Notes: a model not told the origin generated them from the sequence alone. Counted from the stretch's first letter, positions 33,901 to 46,422 are shown. The stretch is DNA of 64,000 bases from Amphiduros pacificus (GCA_949316495.1 OX439003.1:18909198-18973197); one strand, 5' to 3'. Numbers and translations are program-made.

Positions 33901-35289
33901 AAGCATATAATTCAGTTATGAATTGTCATATATAATCTACTATCGGCACACATGTGAGCAATGAGACATTTACTACTACAGGAGATCTTAATTGAGTGTC
34001 ATATTTGCAATATATATCAAAGGATCGTACGGCATTTTAGGGTCCAAGAGAGAGTTATTTCAGTAACATATATCACGCAGACTACGTGGCGTTAAAATAT
34101 GTACACCTCCATGACATCCAAGGAATAATAGCTGTTTGAGAGTTATTTTTAGATTTTCAGTATTTAGAGACGTGATATGGTGGGCGTTACTGTACCCGAT
34201 AGGTTTTGCTACCTGGAGCATGGTTGCTTGAAAATAACAATGTTATTTTATATATGAGTGAATTATGCTTCAAGGAACAAAGCTTCATGATTCAGCTCGG
34301 ATGTATATTTGATTCACAAATGACACATGTGCGATTTACCTGTTATTTATTCATGATATGTATAAGAAGCACTTTTGAGAGATAATTGATTCATTTTTGT
34401 CAGATTCGCCAGATGCAGGTATATGATAATCCTTAGCGAATATTCACAGATTTTCAAAAAATCATTTGTAGTGCACTGAAAAGTTGGCATAACATGGACC
34501 TATCCCCTTCCTGAGACATATAATGTCAATTAATATATTTTAATATATTAATGTATTAAATCCAGTGTTCATGTATTTCTTATCCCGAGTAGGCAAAAAA
34601 AATTGGATCACACAAACATACGCACAGATTTGTTATCAACTGATGAGGACAACCCATCACAACAACTCGAATAGGGCATTAAATGCCCAAATCTAAATAC
34701 CATGGGCAGACTTGCTTCGTCAAATATAGAACTGTCAAACTAATGTGGTTGCCATTGAGTATATTCATTACTGGAGCTAATATTAATGGGTATGAAATGT
34801 TTTTTTACTCAAATTTGTTTGTCCATTAATATATTGTGCATTCATATGCTATTAAATGATATTTGAAATTATTTTATATATATCCTTTTATTTGCACTGA
34901 TTAAAGAAAGATACTGGTGGTTTATATCAGTCTTGGAGAGTCCCAAGCTTGAGTCAGTTTTCTGAACCTGGGAGGGAGAGTCTCTTGACATATTTCATAT
35001 ATGACAGTTTACTCTACTACAGCACTTATTAAAGAGGCAGCTGGGCACGGGCAGCTTATTTATTAAGTAAATATGATGTATAGACCCTCAGGTTCATAGT
35101 ATGTTAAAAAAACCTTGCTATCAAGAATGAGGCATTTTGGATATTTAACGTGCAGTTATATTGGCCATGTCCTTTTCAGATTAAAGAAGGAGGGGTAGAA
35201 TTCGTGTGTTGTCTTGCAGTGGGAGGTGTTCAGAGTAGGTGATGAGTTAGACCAAGGGAGGACTCGGAGTACACTGAATGACTACTGAC
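30911..35289. other. Long non-coding stretch
   Basis: It holds short (TA)n tracts (32692-32705) and a palindrome GGGCATT-A-AATGCCC at 34674-34688. A 90-codon plus frame at 32932-33204 has no supporting signals. A GC-richer patch at 33480-33600 includes GTGGGCGTGG. Confidence 0.35.
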
Positions 35290-35963
35290 ACTGGCTGCAT
35301 CATAAGGGTACCCCTTACAGCAGCATTCCTCCCTGCCTTTCCTCTCCCGGCCTGTGAGACCATGCACCGCTAGGCGGCTCTGTCCCCCCCTTCCCTCTCA
35401 GCCACCATCAGCAGCTTAAAGCTCCGTGGAGTCTCACACACCTAACCGGGAGTGAATCCATATATGTACACCTGCAAACCAGCGCTGTGATTTACCTTAA
35501 ACAGGAGTGTATACCCCTCACTCTGCATCAGTTGAGTCTCCTGCTTTCTGCCACCGGCTTGTCGGCGTGTTTACGGTTCATCTTCAGTCAGAGAGTGAAG
35601 CTGGTGATTCCTACTTATCATCTTTCAAACCCCTTCTCTGAGTCAACTCTACCATCTTCTGGAAGTTACCTCCCCACCAAGACCAACAAGTCAGCGGAAA
35701 CTTACAGTCAAAGTTGCCTCTTTCGGAAGTTTCTGTACAACCTTTCATGTTGTGAGGTTTATTCTTATACAAGGCGATATAATCTCTTTTAAGGAAAGGC
35801 TTATACCTCCCTCGGTCACAGAAGCAACAGTCAGTGCCGCTTTGACATTGGCTGATACTATTCATTCATCGAAAGGAATCTATCTAACACCGTAAACCTA
35901 GTAAAAACTACGCCGGCAAAATGGAGGCCATAAAAGTACCAAGTTTGACCAGCCGTCCTTGAG
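35290..35963 (+). other. Possible promoter and 5'-UTR exon of an off-window or distant gene
   Basis: From 35290 the sequence becomes pyrimidine-rich and GC-richer (CCTCCCTGCC, CCTCTCCCGG, CCCCCCTTCCCTCTC). It runs without gene-like frames to an ATG at 35921 (GGCAAAATGG context). This opens only 13 codons (MEAIKVPSLTSRP) to a TGA at 35960-35962, directly before the donor-like GAG|GTTAGT at 35964. It reads like a 5' leader with an upstream ORF ending at a splice donor. The downstream exon was not found. Confidence 0.25.
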
Positions 35964-36661
35964 GTTAGTGTATTTTGATTTTGGCTGCACACTGCACTGT
36001 CACTGTCTGTAAATGTTGTCACACTTTGTCTGTATATCTCTTGTTAAGGGTGATGACACAAATGCCATTCACGTATTACATGGAAGACAACCCATCTAGA
36101 CGATAGTCTAGATAAGTGAAAGAATTTCCAGAGAAGACAGGTTCATTACAAAGAGACACTCACTATTAGTGTTTACCATTCTTGTGCAATTCAATTAATA
36201 CAAGATGTTGTCTGGCAGAGTGAAGGAATTACATGAAATATTGATCCTTGTAGACACTAACCATTTGGAATAAGTGTGCGCCTGAGCCATGCGATGGATT
36301 TTCAGTCCCAAACAATTAAGCACATTTATCTGTTAGGATTTAATTAAAGGTGTCACTGAATACTAATCCATGGTCTAAATAGAGAAAATCGTCGATTTCA
36401 TATTCCTGACAAATCCTTTTAAAATATTTAGGCAAAATCTACATGCGTCTGATTTCATAGCCATAGAAAATTAACGATTAAAATTTACGTATTCAAAAAT
36501 ATGTGTATGGAATGCAAAATAGGGTACACCTGAAAAACTCCCTTCATTATTTTACATTTTCATTAAAATGTCTACAATTTCAAGACCAAAATACCGCTTG
36601 TATTTTTCGCATGTTCTTTAATGATTTTATTGTTGTATCACCTCCTTACTGGGACAACGTT
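35964..36661. other. Non-coding, intron-like sequence
   Basis: AT-rich with no frames or repeats of note. Confidence 0.4.
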
Positions 36662-36958
36662 TAACCAAGTGTCAGGCCAAACCTATGAGCACCAGTTCCT
36701 CTGTAATGATCCAAACGTCGTGGGTTCATTTCCCGACTATGCCGAAATTACATTCATGTTATGATTTCTCATATGAGCTGAGTCCCGTCCCTGAAGGTTT
36801 AACCTTGTCCTTGTAAATCTATGTCCAAGTGGGTTGTCATGTCAATGACCTATGACATGACAATTCAGTGAGGCAACGCTATATCTACTACAAATAGGTC
36901 TCACCATGAAATGACTGGAATAATGTTGAAAGTGATATAAAATCCAAACAATTTAACC
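36662..36958 (+). mobile_element. tRNA-derived SINE, copy 2 (old)
   Basis: The body matches copy 1: GAGCACCAGTTCCTCTGTAA, GTCGTGGGTTCATTTCCC as the B-box region, GACATGACAATTCAGTGAGG, and TCTCACCATGAAATGACTGG. It ends AAAATCCAAACAA. The A-box head is badly decayed, so it is the oldest or most damaged of the four copies. Confidence 0.8.
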
Positions 36959-38891
36959 AAGCGTCATATAATCATTTCAAGCCTTGCATATGAGTATATG
37001 AGTGATTTTTTTTTCTTTCACTCCTGTTTTTATTTTCAAAACCCATAAACTTCCAGCTGTTTTTTTAAGGAATTTCTCTTAAATAAGCACATGCCGTGCT
37101 CAATTTCCTGTCTGTGTATGTAGTAAAATCCAAAGCAAGGAGGCACTGATCCTCGCAAACTAATTAAACATTTGTGACATGACATTTAGCAGCTGTAAAA
37201 TATGCACAGGACTAATCCCGGGTAGCCAGACTTCATAAAAATGACATGGCCGAATTACAAAGAATCAGTTTTCTTAGACTTCTGATAGTCATGCGGCGCT
37301 AATTTGGTCCGAGTGGAGACCAATTGACGACGGCAAACCTGCATTTCTGGTCCCTCTAAATCACCAATTTCCTCAGTACAGTCTTCCTCCTTCTACCAAC
37401 ACATACTGCCGGGCGGAAACTGGCTCAGGAAAACCTGCTCCGACAGCAACTCTGTGCTTCATTGAACTTCCATATCTTAGAAGCATTGATACTTGTTAAA
37501 ATATCATTGCATGACGTGCCTCCAGAAAATAAATAAAAGTTAGATTATATATTTTTGCACATAAACATGAGAGCTGATTCCGTTTGAAAATGTTGAAAAT
37601 TGATGTTATCTTCCAATGATCCAAATATTATCTCCTAATATTTGTATCATGGTTTTGTTACAGTTATTTGACATGGTTATGTGACATACCTAGAGGAATG
37701 CCAGTGCCACAGATGTTACTGTAGATAGTCGATAAAAATATACCAAACCAAAAAAAAACAATTTATTTGTCATATTAATAACCTAATCATTACAAAAATA
37801 TACAGAAAATATTCACCTATGTATGATATGTTGTGATATTTCTCCACATCCAGTTTGCGCTCAGTACTGTGCATTGGTATCGGTGTGGCATGATTAGGGT
37901 ATCATTTTCATAAGGATTATACTGACAACCTCTTCAATGTGTCTCTCCATATTTCACTTTCTATTCCAGCCACCCTGTAGCACTTAACTTTTCAGCTTTG
38001 CGATCCGCTATTCATCTTTGGTTGATGACAGAAGCTATGCCTAGGGAGGCTAGCTGCGGCATGCTGAGTCAGGCCTTCAGTTACCTTTGTCTCATCACCT
38101 GCTACTGCAGCTTACTTATCATAACATCCTTACCATGAAAATACTACAGCTATTTCACACAATTTTCTACAACATTTCTAGAAAATTACCAGATCGCATA
38201 TCTCTCTATTTTCCTCTTCAAAATTATTGATAATTTTCATTTCTATAATGACTATGAATAGGGAGATCTTCGGAACAAATCTAAAAGGAACGTCTGATAT
38301 TTCTGATTGCTCGCACTTAATATGGGACAAATTTAAAAGAGACACAGGGTCTCCTGTGGTAATGGAAGAAGTTATCTATTTGTGCCTTTTTTCTTGCAAC
38401 AACCACTCCCGATGCAATCTCAGCAATTCCCTGCACAGATTGTCCCAGGACACGAAGCTTCAGTTTCAGTGCACTTATTTTGGGCACAAATGTTTTTTTT
38501 TGGCTAGATTCAAGAGGTTTGGTTCAGGACCTTGGTAGACTCCTCTGCACGTGAGGCCACTAGCAAAGTCAAAGCCAGAACTCTGATTGAACCTGCCAAG
38601 CTTCAAGCTAATCCACACAACCGGTATATTGCTTTGTGTTCCGCCAGGCCTTATATTACATGCCTACAATGGTATATCCCGGGAGTTAGGATTTCACACC
38701 AATCGGGCACACCTTGGAAAGTTGGCAATACAAACCAGTTCACATATGCAGCCTTATATATTTAAATTAAATATCTTTTCTACGTTTACTATGAGTATTA
38801 GTAACATTTTCCGATTAGGCATGACAACATATAAGCAGTCAGAACTTTTTTTCTTGCACAAACATCTGCTGTCATAAATGTAATGCGTTTA
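36959..38891. other. Non-coding sequence
   Basis: Two GC-richer patches (37200-37450 and 38000-38110) are present. The second holds TGCTGAGTCAGG at 38062-38073, close to the Maf recognition element. Overlapping plus frames at 38227-38877 lack any coding signature. Confidence 0.35.
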
Positions 38892-38960
38892 TCTCACACT
38901 AAGTCTCGCTCTTACCAATCACACAAAGCGGTGTGAGTTCATTTTCCCAGCGTGCTTCAA
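38892..38960 (+). mobile_element. Head fragment of a second tRNA-derived SINE type
   Basis: CTCGCTCTTACCAATCACAC then AAAGCGGTGTGAGTTCATTT and TCCCAGCGTG resembles the anticodon-to-T-arm part of a tRNA head, with a damaged B box (GAGTTCATTTTCC). It differs from the four-copy family. No body or tail was recognised. Confidence 0.35.
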
Positions 38961-39590
38961 GGGCCAAACCAAATTATAGGAAACAATGAACCGAACTACC
39001 GACATCTGTTGGGAAAAACGTGAAAAAGGAACGGACATGAGACTTCCAAATCGATCAATCACACAATCCTGATTTAAACTTCTTTCAAGCCTCTTTTCCT
39101 GAGCACATACAAAGTATTTGACTATTGCAGTCTAAGTGTTGTCCTATCATATCAAATATGCTTGTACATCCCTGCTTTAGAGGTCATGTCATGTATGCAG
39201 TCAAATAGGCACATTGTAGAAGTAATCAAAACACAAATTAAGAAATGTTTTAAAAATAACATCGTCCGAATATAGAATGATTAAATTCAATCAGTTTAAC
39301 AGAGACGGTATTCATCTATTTCGAAAACCACTGTTATGTAATTGACATAAACCACAGAAACACATTGTCTTAATAAGAGATCACAATATGAATGTAATTA
39401 TTCAATTAACAGTGCTGATGTTAAATGTCTTTGTTTATTTTTATCCATTATTTGATTGCAGACTTTTGTTTGACAAAAACCTAAAAACAACTATTTTTGA
39501 ATACAATCTGATCATTGTAACAGATCTGTAGTAAAGATACCAGACCACAATTTATTACTGAAATGTCATGAGCAAGATAATGGTGTAAAG
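38961..39590. other. AT-rich non-coding sequence
   Basis: Nothing recognised. Confidence 0.4.
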
Positions 39591-39770
39591 CAGACGGCAA
39601 CAGAGCTGCGGACGACAGCAGAGCTGCGGACGACAGCAGAGCTGCGGACGACAGCAGAGCTGCGGACGACAGCAGAGCTGCGGACGACAGCAGAGCTGCG
39701 GACGACAGCAGAGCTGCGGACGACAGCAGAGCTGCGGACGACAGCAGAGCTGCGGACGACAGCAGAGCTG
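39591..39770. repeat. GC-rich 18-bp minisatellite, nine full units
   Basis: The unit GAGCTGCGGACGACAGCA repeats perfectly from 39603 to 39764. A decayed unit precedes it and a partial one follows. Because 18 is a multiple of 3 the array is open in several frames, reading LCCRPQ on the minus strand and AELRTT on the plus strand. These peptides are by-products of the repeat; no start, splice or gene context supports expression. Its G+C contrasts sharply with the flanks. Confidence 0.97.
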
Positions 39771-39904
39771 TTTCATTTTCAAAGCCTTTTAAATGCGTCT
39801 GCGATCACGAAAATATTCACACCAAGTTGCTGTCTATCACTTTTATGTGCAAATAAAGTCAAATGGTGTGGTAAACATCGGTAATCAATTGATAAACTGA
39901 ACCA

Positions 39905-39943
39905 CAGCTCTGTTGTCGTCCGCAGTTCTGTTGTCGTCAGCTG
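39905..39943. repeat. Inverted partial copy of the 18-bp minisatellite
   Basis: CAGCTCTGTTGTCGTCCGCA then GTTCTGTTGTCGTCAGCTG is the reverse complement of about two units of the array 135 bp upstream, with a few changes (ACGACAACAG for ACGACAGCAG). The first, decayed unit of the main array carries a similar GGCAACAG variant. Confidence 0.85.
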
Positions 39944-41471
39944 TACATGTATCACACAGTGACATGCGTATTATTGCTGCTTTCACCTTATTGCCATCCC
40001 CAATGACAAATCAATAAACTCTTTGGATATAAAAACCCATACTTAGCTAAATCCGCAATCAGATTTCCTGTGCAGCGAAGCTAAAAAATATATGGTTAAC
40101 AACAGGGGATTATAAACGGAATATGACTCAGTCTATGTATGATACATTTATGACTGCCTTTCATCACTTTATAAGATGACAAAGTCACTGCCATATATAT
40201 TGTATCAAATCAACCCAGACGCACCAATATAGCGGATTTACATTTTCGCTGTAAAACATCCTCAAGGACCTCTTTACTCTTTTTAGCTAGAGAGACTAGA
40301 TCGAATCAATGTTATTTAAGAATTGCTCATTATTAAAATAAATATGTTTAATATTAATAATGAACATGATGGGGATGATGATGATATTGATAACGTTGAT
40401 GAAAATAATGATATTTTAGGTATCATTGGAATCATATAACTCAATTCTTATCTTTTTGGGGTTAGAAATAGGTGTTTTAACTTGTCAATACAGCAGATAT
40501 AAAGGCAGTAAGACATGCAGTGAATATTATTAGAACCAAGCTCAAAGCCTTTCTGGGCATAACGATATGTTTGCATGCTACCTCCTGAAAAACAAAGAGG
40601 ACATGAATATATCATATGATCCTGCAGGTTAACGTTAAGGTGTTTTATATGTTTTTGGGTTTCCTGACACAAAGTGATGGTGAATACTAACTATTTCGAA
40701 GGAAGTCTTTCCGAAACACTATCTAGTTTATAATGGAAATAATAATTTTTCAAAAATGCAGTAAAAATAGAAATCTTCAAGATGATGGAACGAGATATAC
40801 CATTGAAAGACAACTGCAATGTAGTTACACTTGGTTAAGCACATCAGTTTACAAGGAGATAAACACAATGAAACAGCAAGTAAGCAGTTTTAGTCCTAGG
40901 TTCAGGTGCACATGCATGGCGGAGATAAGGTAGCATTATTGACTGAATGATGAACTTTGCTGCTAGCATTAGCACTGCCAGTGCTGCATTATTGCCACTA
41001 CCAACCACGCCCATATATTCCATCTGACATATAAGTGAATGATGATTACACATGTACTCGTTTATCATGTACCGCATGTCCTAACTGGTATATTTTTTAC
41101 CTCTTTATCGGCTTTTTCCCTGATCAGGACGATCACCTCAATAACATGATAATATCAAATATGTCAAATACAAAGTCAATGATAATCAATCTAAAAATCT
41201 ATGATGCTTCAGATTGCTCAGTTGATGCATTACTTTAACTTCATTATCCGGGTTTCGCAATGAACACACGCACATTGCCCTCAGTAGTTTTCTTATAATA
41301 CAGATTACCAACGTGTCCAAAAGGCAATCTAAGACAGATAGTGGCTTCTATAATCATGTTTAAGCGTTAAAATGCTATGTCAGAGATATAAAACACATAT
41401 TTGTGACAAAAATGATATTACCCTAAGTTTGATTATGTAGCATAAGCATAAACAATCTTGAAAATTCGTGA

Positions 41472-41634
41472 CAGAATCAGAGCAAAGTGAGGGATTGTAA
41501 GCCTCCGGCAAATGTCCTTCACGTCTTTACTGAGGAAGCCATTAGCTTTGTAGATCAGGCGGGTGGTGAAGTATTCATAAGACTGCTACAAAACCGCAAC
41601 TACCAGCTGGGGTTACATTACACGTGCTCAGCAG
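41472..41634 (+). CDS. Candidate internal exon, unknown protein
   Basis: The frame opens after a TGA at 41469-41471 and reaches an excellent donor, GCTCAGCAG then GTATGT, at 41635. The peptide (CKPPANVLHVFTEEAISF, GGEVFIRLLQNRNYQLGLHY) has globular composition and better codon choice than the flanks. The exon start is uncertain because the acceptor-like AGs at 41474-41480 lack a pyrimidine tract. No family is recognised and no partner exon was found. Confidence 0.22.
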
Positions 41635-42729
41635 GTATGTTGGAGCGCATGCGCATCCATAAATATGTCTAATCCACATAAGATTACTCTTTGATTTACT
41701 CATAAGCAAGATGACTTAGAGGCGTTTATTTTCATATTTCACATATTGCATGCTATATACAATATACAAAGATGTGATGTAATTGGTTTTCTGGGATTGG
41801 CACAAATGGGGTTAGTCTTTATGACTGAAAAATAGATCAGAACAGACTTTTAGCTGAAATCAATAGTTCAGATCAGAGAATAATCCTTATGTGGTGATCT
41901 GGCTCATTATATGGTATGTGAGGGATTTGCCCCTCACATCTATAAAAGAGGATCTTGCTGTTGTTATGTGACCCGATCACAGTCTTCATACATGACATAT
42001 TATTTGGACGTGGGTTAATCCCATTAGGGGTCATCTGTCGTTCAATTGCCCATCTTTGCAAGGAGATATTCATGACAATAAATAGTACACAATTTACATG
42101 GATTTGTGATTTTTAAGACCCTTAGATTAGTTGTTGATATCTGCAGCATTCAATGGCTGTATATATGTGTTTGTTTAGTATTCTAATCGTGTTGTGTTCC
42201 CCACTATGATTAATAGGCATTTCTAAAGGATTGCATTTTATAGTTGATTGAGTTGGTTTAATTGCGTTAATTCACTAATTTGATTAAATTATCCCAATAG
42301 TTTCACATGAGCCTATTTGAGGTTTACAGAGTAGGTCACTTGAGTACGGTACTCCAATATTAGGTTGATAATTCCTATATAGTGACTATCACTGACTGTA
42401 ACTGCTTATAGTAAGATCAAACAGAGTGCTAATTTGTGGTCTGATTATCACATACAAATATGATTATAATATCGATTTAAATGTAATCAAACTTTTAAAT
42501 TAGTTATGATTTCACAGATTTTGATATCACACATAAAAGTGATAAGCAACACTAACAAAAAGATGTCCTGAGACAATGCAGGGACCTGGTCAGAGCCCAG
42601 ATATTAAATAGAAAGAATGTGGTTATGTTGGTTGATTATCCTGAATGATATTAAGTGCATACTGAACTATGGCTGGATGAGGCAGAAGAGCTGTCATCTG
42701 CTGTATCGCTCACACCACTCTGATCTGAA

Positions 42730-42764
42730 GGATTAGCTCTTTTAATCATTTAAAGCACTAATCC
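42730..42764. promoter_or_regulatory. Inverted pair of GGATTAG / CTAATCC sites
   Basis: GGATTAG at 42730-42736 and CTAATCC at 42758-42764 are K50 homeodomain (Otx/Pitx/Gsc-type) cores facing each other. TTTAATCATTTAAA lies between them. Function is inferred from the motif. Confidence 0.25.
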
Positions 42765-43537
42765 ACCCCTGCAGGTTGGAATCCGTAGATTAACACATTC
42801 TGCCACACATTAGTACTCTGCCATTTTGAAGGTTAATTATCTCATTGATTTTTCCTCTATTCCCCTTGCATAATTGGCTTAACTATTAGTTATACTGATA
42901 ATATACTCAATCCGACATGGGCCCTTAAGGAAATTGAGACTCGGGGATAAGAGTATTGGATAATTAATCAAAGGTTTTATATTTTATGTCAGAAGAGACT
43001 TGCACCTTGAATGCAGCATAGTCGCGGCCATTGACCTGAATTTTGTAAGAAACACATTTCTTACAAACAATTACATTCTGTCCTGATATATTTATCTCAA
43101 TCGAAATAGAACTGTCATGTAACACCATTTCTCTATGTCAAATTTGTGATGTAGTATTTAGTTTAATCTAGCTGATTAAGTATCTTTTTCATAATATTTA
43201 TTATATGCATGCATTCATATTATTAGTAATCAATTAAAAACTTAGACAAAGTTTGATATAAAATATATTGACAGGGATGATGCAGAGCCATATCAACTAT
43301 GAAAGCTCCATCCCCCGTCTTGTTTTAATTGTCTATTGTCATAATATTTTGAAGGAGACAGAACACAATTAGATAATTACAATGTGTTGTACAAAAAGAT
43401 AAAAAACAAACTGAATATTGTCAGGTTTTGAGTAAGAACAGTTAAGAGTGATAGCAGAACTCAATATTTCATGTCCTACCTACTCAAATATTTCGCATAG
43501 CAAAGAAAAGAAGCTAGTCAATACTGTCAAGGGGCAA

Positions 43538-43848
43538 CAGGCTAGCTGTAGTGCAGTTGGTGAGAGCGCAAACATACAAGCACCACTTCCTCTGTGGTAA
43601 TCCAAAGTTTGTGAGTTCGATTCCCGTCCATGCTGGCGTTGAATTCTTGTTACAATTTCTCACAAGAGCTGATACCCATGCCTGAAGGGTTAATTCTATG
43701 TCCTTGTAAATCTTTTACTGGGTGGGTTGTCATGCCAAGGATCTGCGACATGACAATTTAGTGAGGCAGCACTATATCTGATAAAAATAGGTCTCATCAT
43801 GAAATGACTGAAATAATGCTAAAAGTGATGATAATGATGCCAAACAGT
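43538..43848 (+). mobile_element. tRNA-derived SINE, copy 3
   Basis: The head has A box TAGTGCAGTTGG (43549-43560) and a well-kept B box GAGTTCGATTCC (43613-43624). The body matches copy 1 through GACATGACAATTTAGTGAGG, AGCACTATATCTG and TCATCATGAAATGACTG, and ends near GCCAAACAG. No clear target-site duplication remains. Confidence 0.88.
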
Positions 43849-46401
43849 ACTGTCGAAAATCAATGGTTCACACGAATTTACGTTTTATGATGTACACATA
43901 TAATAATTGTTAATACCTGAAATCCTTTCTGTTAGAATTTGTAAAAGTTTGCTTTCAAGCCCATTGGTAACTGATGGTTGATTGTGTAAGATTCCATGTA
44001 TGGTATGTTTCACAAATCAGGTGATTTTCAGGTAAGGAGGCGGACATGCGGGTTCTTGTTGTCTTATAGATGAGGTTAATTATAGTTGGGCGGGAGCCAA
44101 TCATAGGTCGGCATTGCCATTGAGTGCGAGCTTGCCGCGCCAAATCACGCAACTGTAACAACGTGAGATTTGAGGTGGCAGGCTGGGTCAAAGGTCATGA
44201 GTCAAAGTGAGGTTTTACGATTGATGACGACGATAAAACGCTTGTAGAAGACTGTGATAAAAGACTAGCCCCTCTCTTGATTCGAAGACCAAACGACTAG
44301 ACATGGACGAGTTTTAGTAGCAGGAAAATTGACATGATCACCATCACTGCTGTTTACACTGCACCTGGGTGACATAAAGCACAAAATGGTGAGGTCCTGC
44401 ATTACTCATAAGTATACAGAGTCTCATTTTATGATTCGATAAACAAAGTTATATCCATGACAATTTGTACATTTCATTTGACCTTATTATTATTTTTTTC
44501 CACAACTCGTCCATAACCTCCACAGGTCGCTGTTGCAGGTCAAAGAGCTAATCCACTAAGGACAGTCGCTTCTTCTTCTTTAATCAAAGCCTTTAGATGC
44601 GGCAAATTTTAGGATAGGCACACAAAAGATCACTTCGCCCACAAAGTCAACCCTAGGAAAATGGGTTACTATGGTAACTGATTAAGATTATTAATTATCT
44701 TTTCGAAAGCTTTATCATGTATTTTTGATTCCACCCATTTCTCTCTTCCTACTTGGTCCCAAAAGATGAATCAGTGCCAAGAATATTTTCAATTTAAACA
44801 AAAGTCGAATGTAGGAAAAAACAATTGATTATGCTTGTATTTTCTTAGCCATCATTGAATAGTGATTTCGAGTTTGATATTAATATTTCTGAATAACTAA
44901 CAATGTTTATACATGGACCTCTTGAAGTTGGTCATTTTATCACTTGTATTATCATATTGATTGTACTTAAATAAAAATATTTTACACTATCCACATTAGA
45001 TTGACCTTATCTGGTCATATCTAAAAATCTAAAAATTGTATGCATATAATTGTTTTATAAACATATGCTTTCAATCTAACTGTATACATATTTGTGTACT
45101 ATAAATGTATGACCAACCTTTCATTCAGGTGAAGCTCAGCTCTCCACTGTACCTATCAGAGAGAGCTTCATTTGACCTTGTCTTGTCATGCAGGTTCGTT
45201 CCTGCAATATCTTTGATGTGTCCATGTTTCAATCGGGTAGTGCCACCAAAGGGCAGCCATCTTGAAATAGGGCAGGCCTGCAGCAAAGTTTTTGCTTTGA
45301 ACTCATAGGTGATCGTAATACCTACACAGCGTAAAATATCATCACAGAATTACCTGAGTGTTCACTCGTAGTTCAGTGAAAGGGTTAGTCGGTGACTTTT
45401 ACATGCAAATACTCTCCAGCTTCAGTGGCCGTACAAACCATCCACCATGCTCCATAATTGTGCCTTTGTTTTGATTGCCTCTTTAGTTATTTGCTGGATA
45501 TATTTGAGAGATTACTCATTCTCATATTTGGCTACATGTTTATGCTTTGTTTATCTAAATCCGTTCATAAATATGCCACAGAAAATTAAAAATCAAGTTG
45601 ATTTTCTATGTTGATTTTCTATATTTTATATGTGTGTGAGAGAGTATATGTCACATATGTGAGATATCAATCACGAATGGGATCCTTTTCCAATGAAAGT
45701 AAAATTTTAAATCAATATTGCCAGTATGCTGGAAGCAGATGATGCCAAGTTATATCAAAGTTGTGTCACTCTTTGACAATGTTTCAAGCTCGGGTGGTGA
45801 TCTGATTAACATATTATCAAGCGATATTCAATGTCATTGCAAAGTCAGCAAATTTTATCTTCAGTTTGTTTTTCATTTGTTGCCAAGTATTAAATGCATC
45901 AATTACAATCACCATTGATTACATAAGAAAAAATTGTTTTTTTCCTGTTTGACCAGAAATCATGTTTTATTATTAAGTTAGTGCTTAGTAATCTCTGGGT
46001 GTTTATGTAATGCATATAACTAATAAACTAATAATGTCTCATTAATATAATTTAGTACACGCAACAGTATTTCATACATAATTGTTTACCACAGTTTTGA
46101 GAAAAATACTCCATACAGTGTAAATACCAATAAGGATGAAAGGCAACTAACCCATAGGCAATATTGTATGCAGCTAATATATCAAACTAATGCTTGACAT
46201 AAAAGTTTAAAGCCTACAGATATAGTTTCTCAGTCGTCAAACACAACTCATTCATCAATACCGATTGACAGGATCAAGGACTTCTAACTCGCCGTAATAT
46301 TGCATCAAAGGTCATTTAGGCACGGGGAGGAAAAGGCTGGCGGTGGGGCCACGAGGAACTATAAAGCATCTCTGTTTCTGATCGCCTATATCAGATGAAT
46401 T
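43849..46401. other. Non-coding sequence with possible regulatory sites
   Basis: It includes the X-box listed at 44665 and a YY1-type GCAGCCATCTTG at 45253-45264. A 65-bp stretch (45129-45193) lies between the acceptor-like ACCTTTCATTCAG and the donor-like GCAG|GTTCGT. No gene was accepted. Confidence 0.35.
44665..44678. promoter_or_regulatory. RFX X-box palindrome GTTACTATGGTAAC
   Basis: A perfect 14-bp palindrome fitting the X-box consensus, like the one at 24062. A weaker half site, GTTGCCATGG, lies at about 63202. Confidence 0.35.
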
Positions 46402-46422
46402 TAATCCAATATTAATGGATTA
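46402..46422. promoter_or_regulatory. Paired TAATCC / GGATTA sites
   Basis: TAATCCAATATTAATGGATT then A is a near-palindrome with two K50 homeodomain cores nine bases apart and a TAAT between them. It lies in a GC-richer patch. Confidence 0.3.

Larger units (their letters stand above)
39944..43537. other. Long non-coding stretch
   Basis: It contains the candidate exon at 41472 and a homeodomain-type pair at 42730. An 11-bp-arm palindrome at 43042-43067 reads TTTGTAAGAAA then CACA then TTTCTTACAAA, and a TCF-like ATCAAAGG lies at 42968. Nothing else stands out. Confidence 0.35.

Noticed and set aside
35487-35792. 101-codon plus frame
   Set aside because: It has no ATG start and lies inside the pyrimidine-rich leader-like segment; composition is not protein-like.
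39555-39782. LCCRPQ-repeat protein on the minus strand
   Set aside because: The frame is a by-product of an 18-bp array whose length is divisible by three; no start, promoter or splice context.
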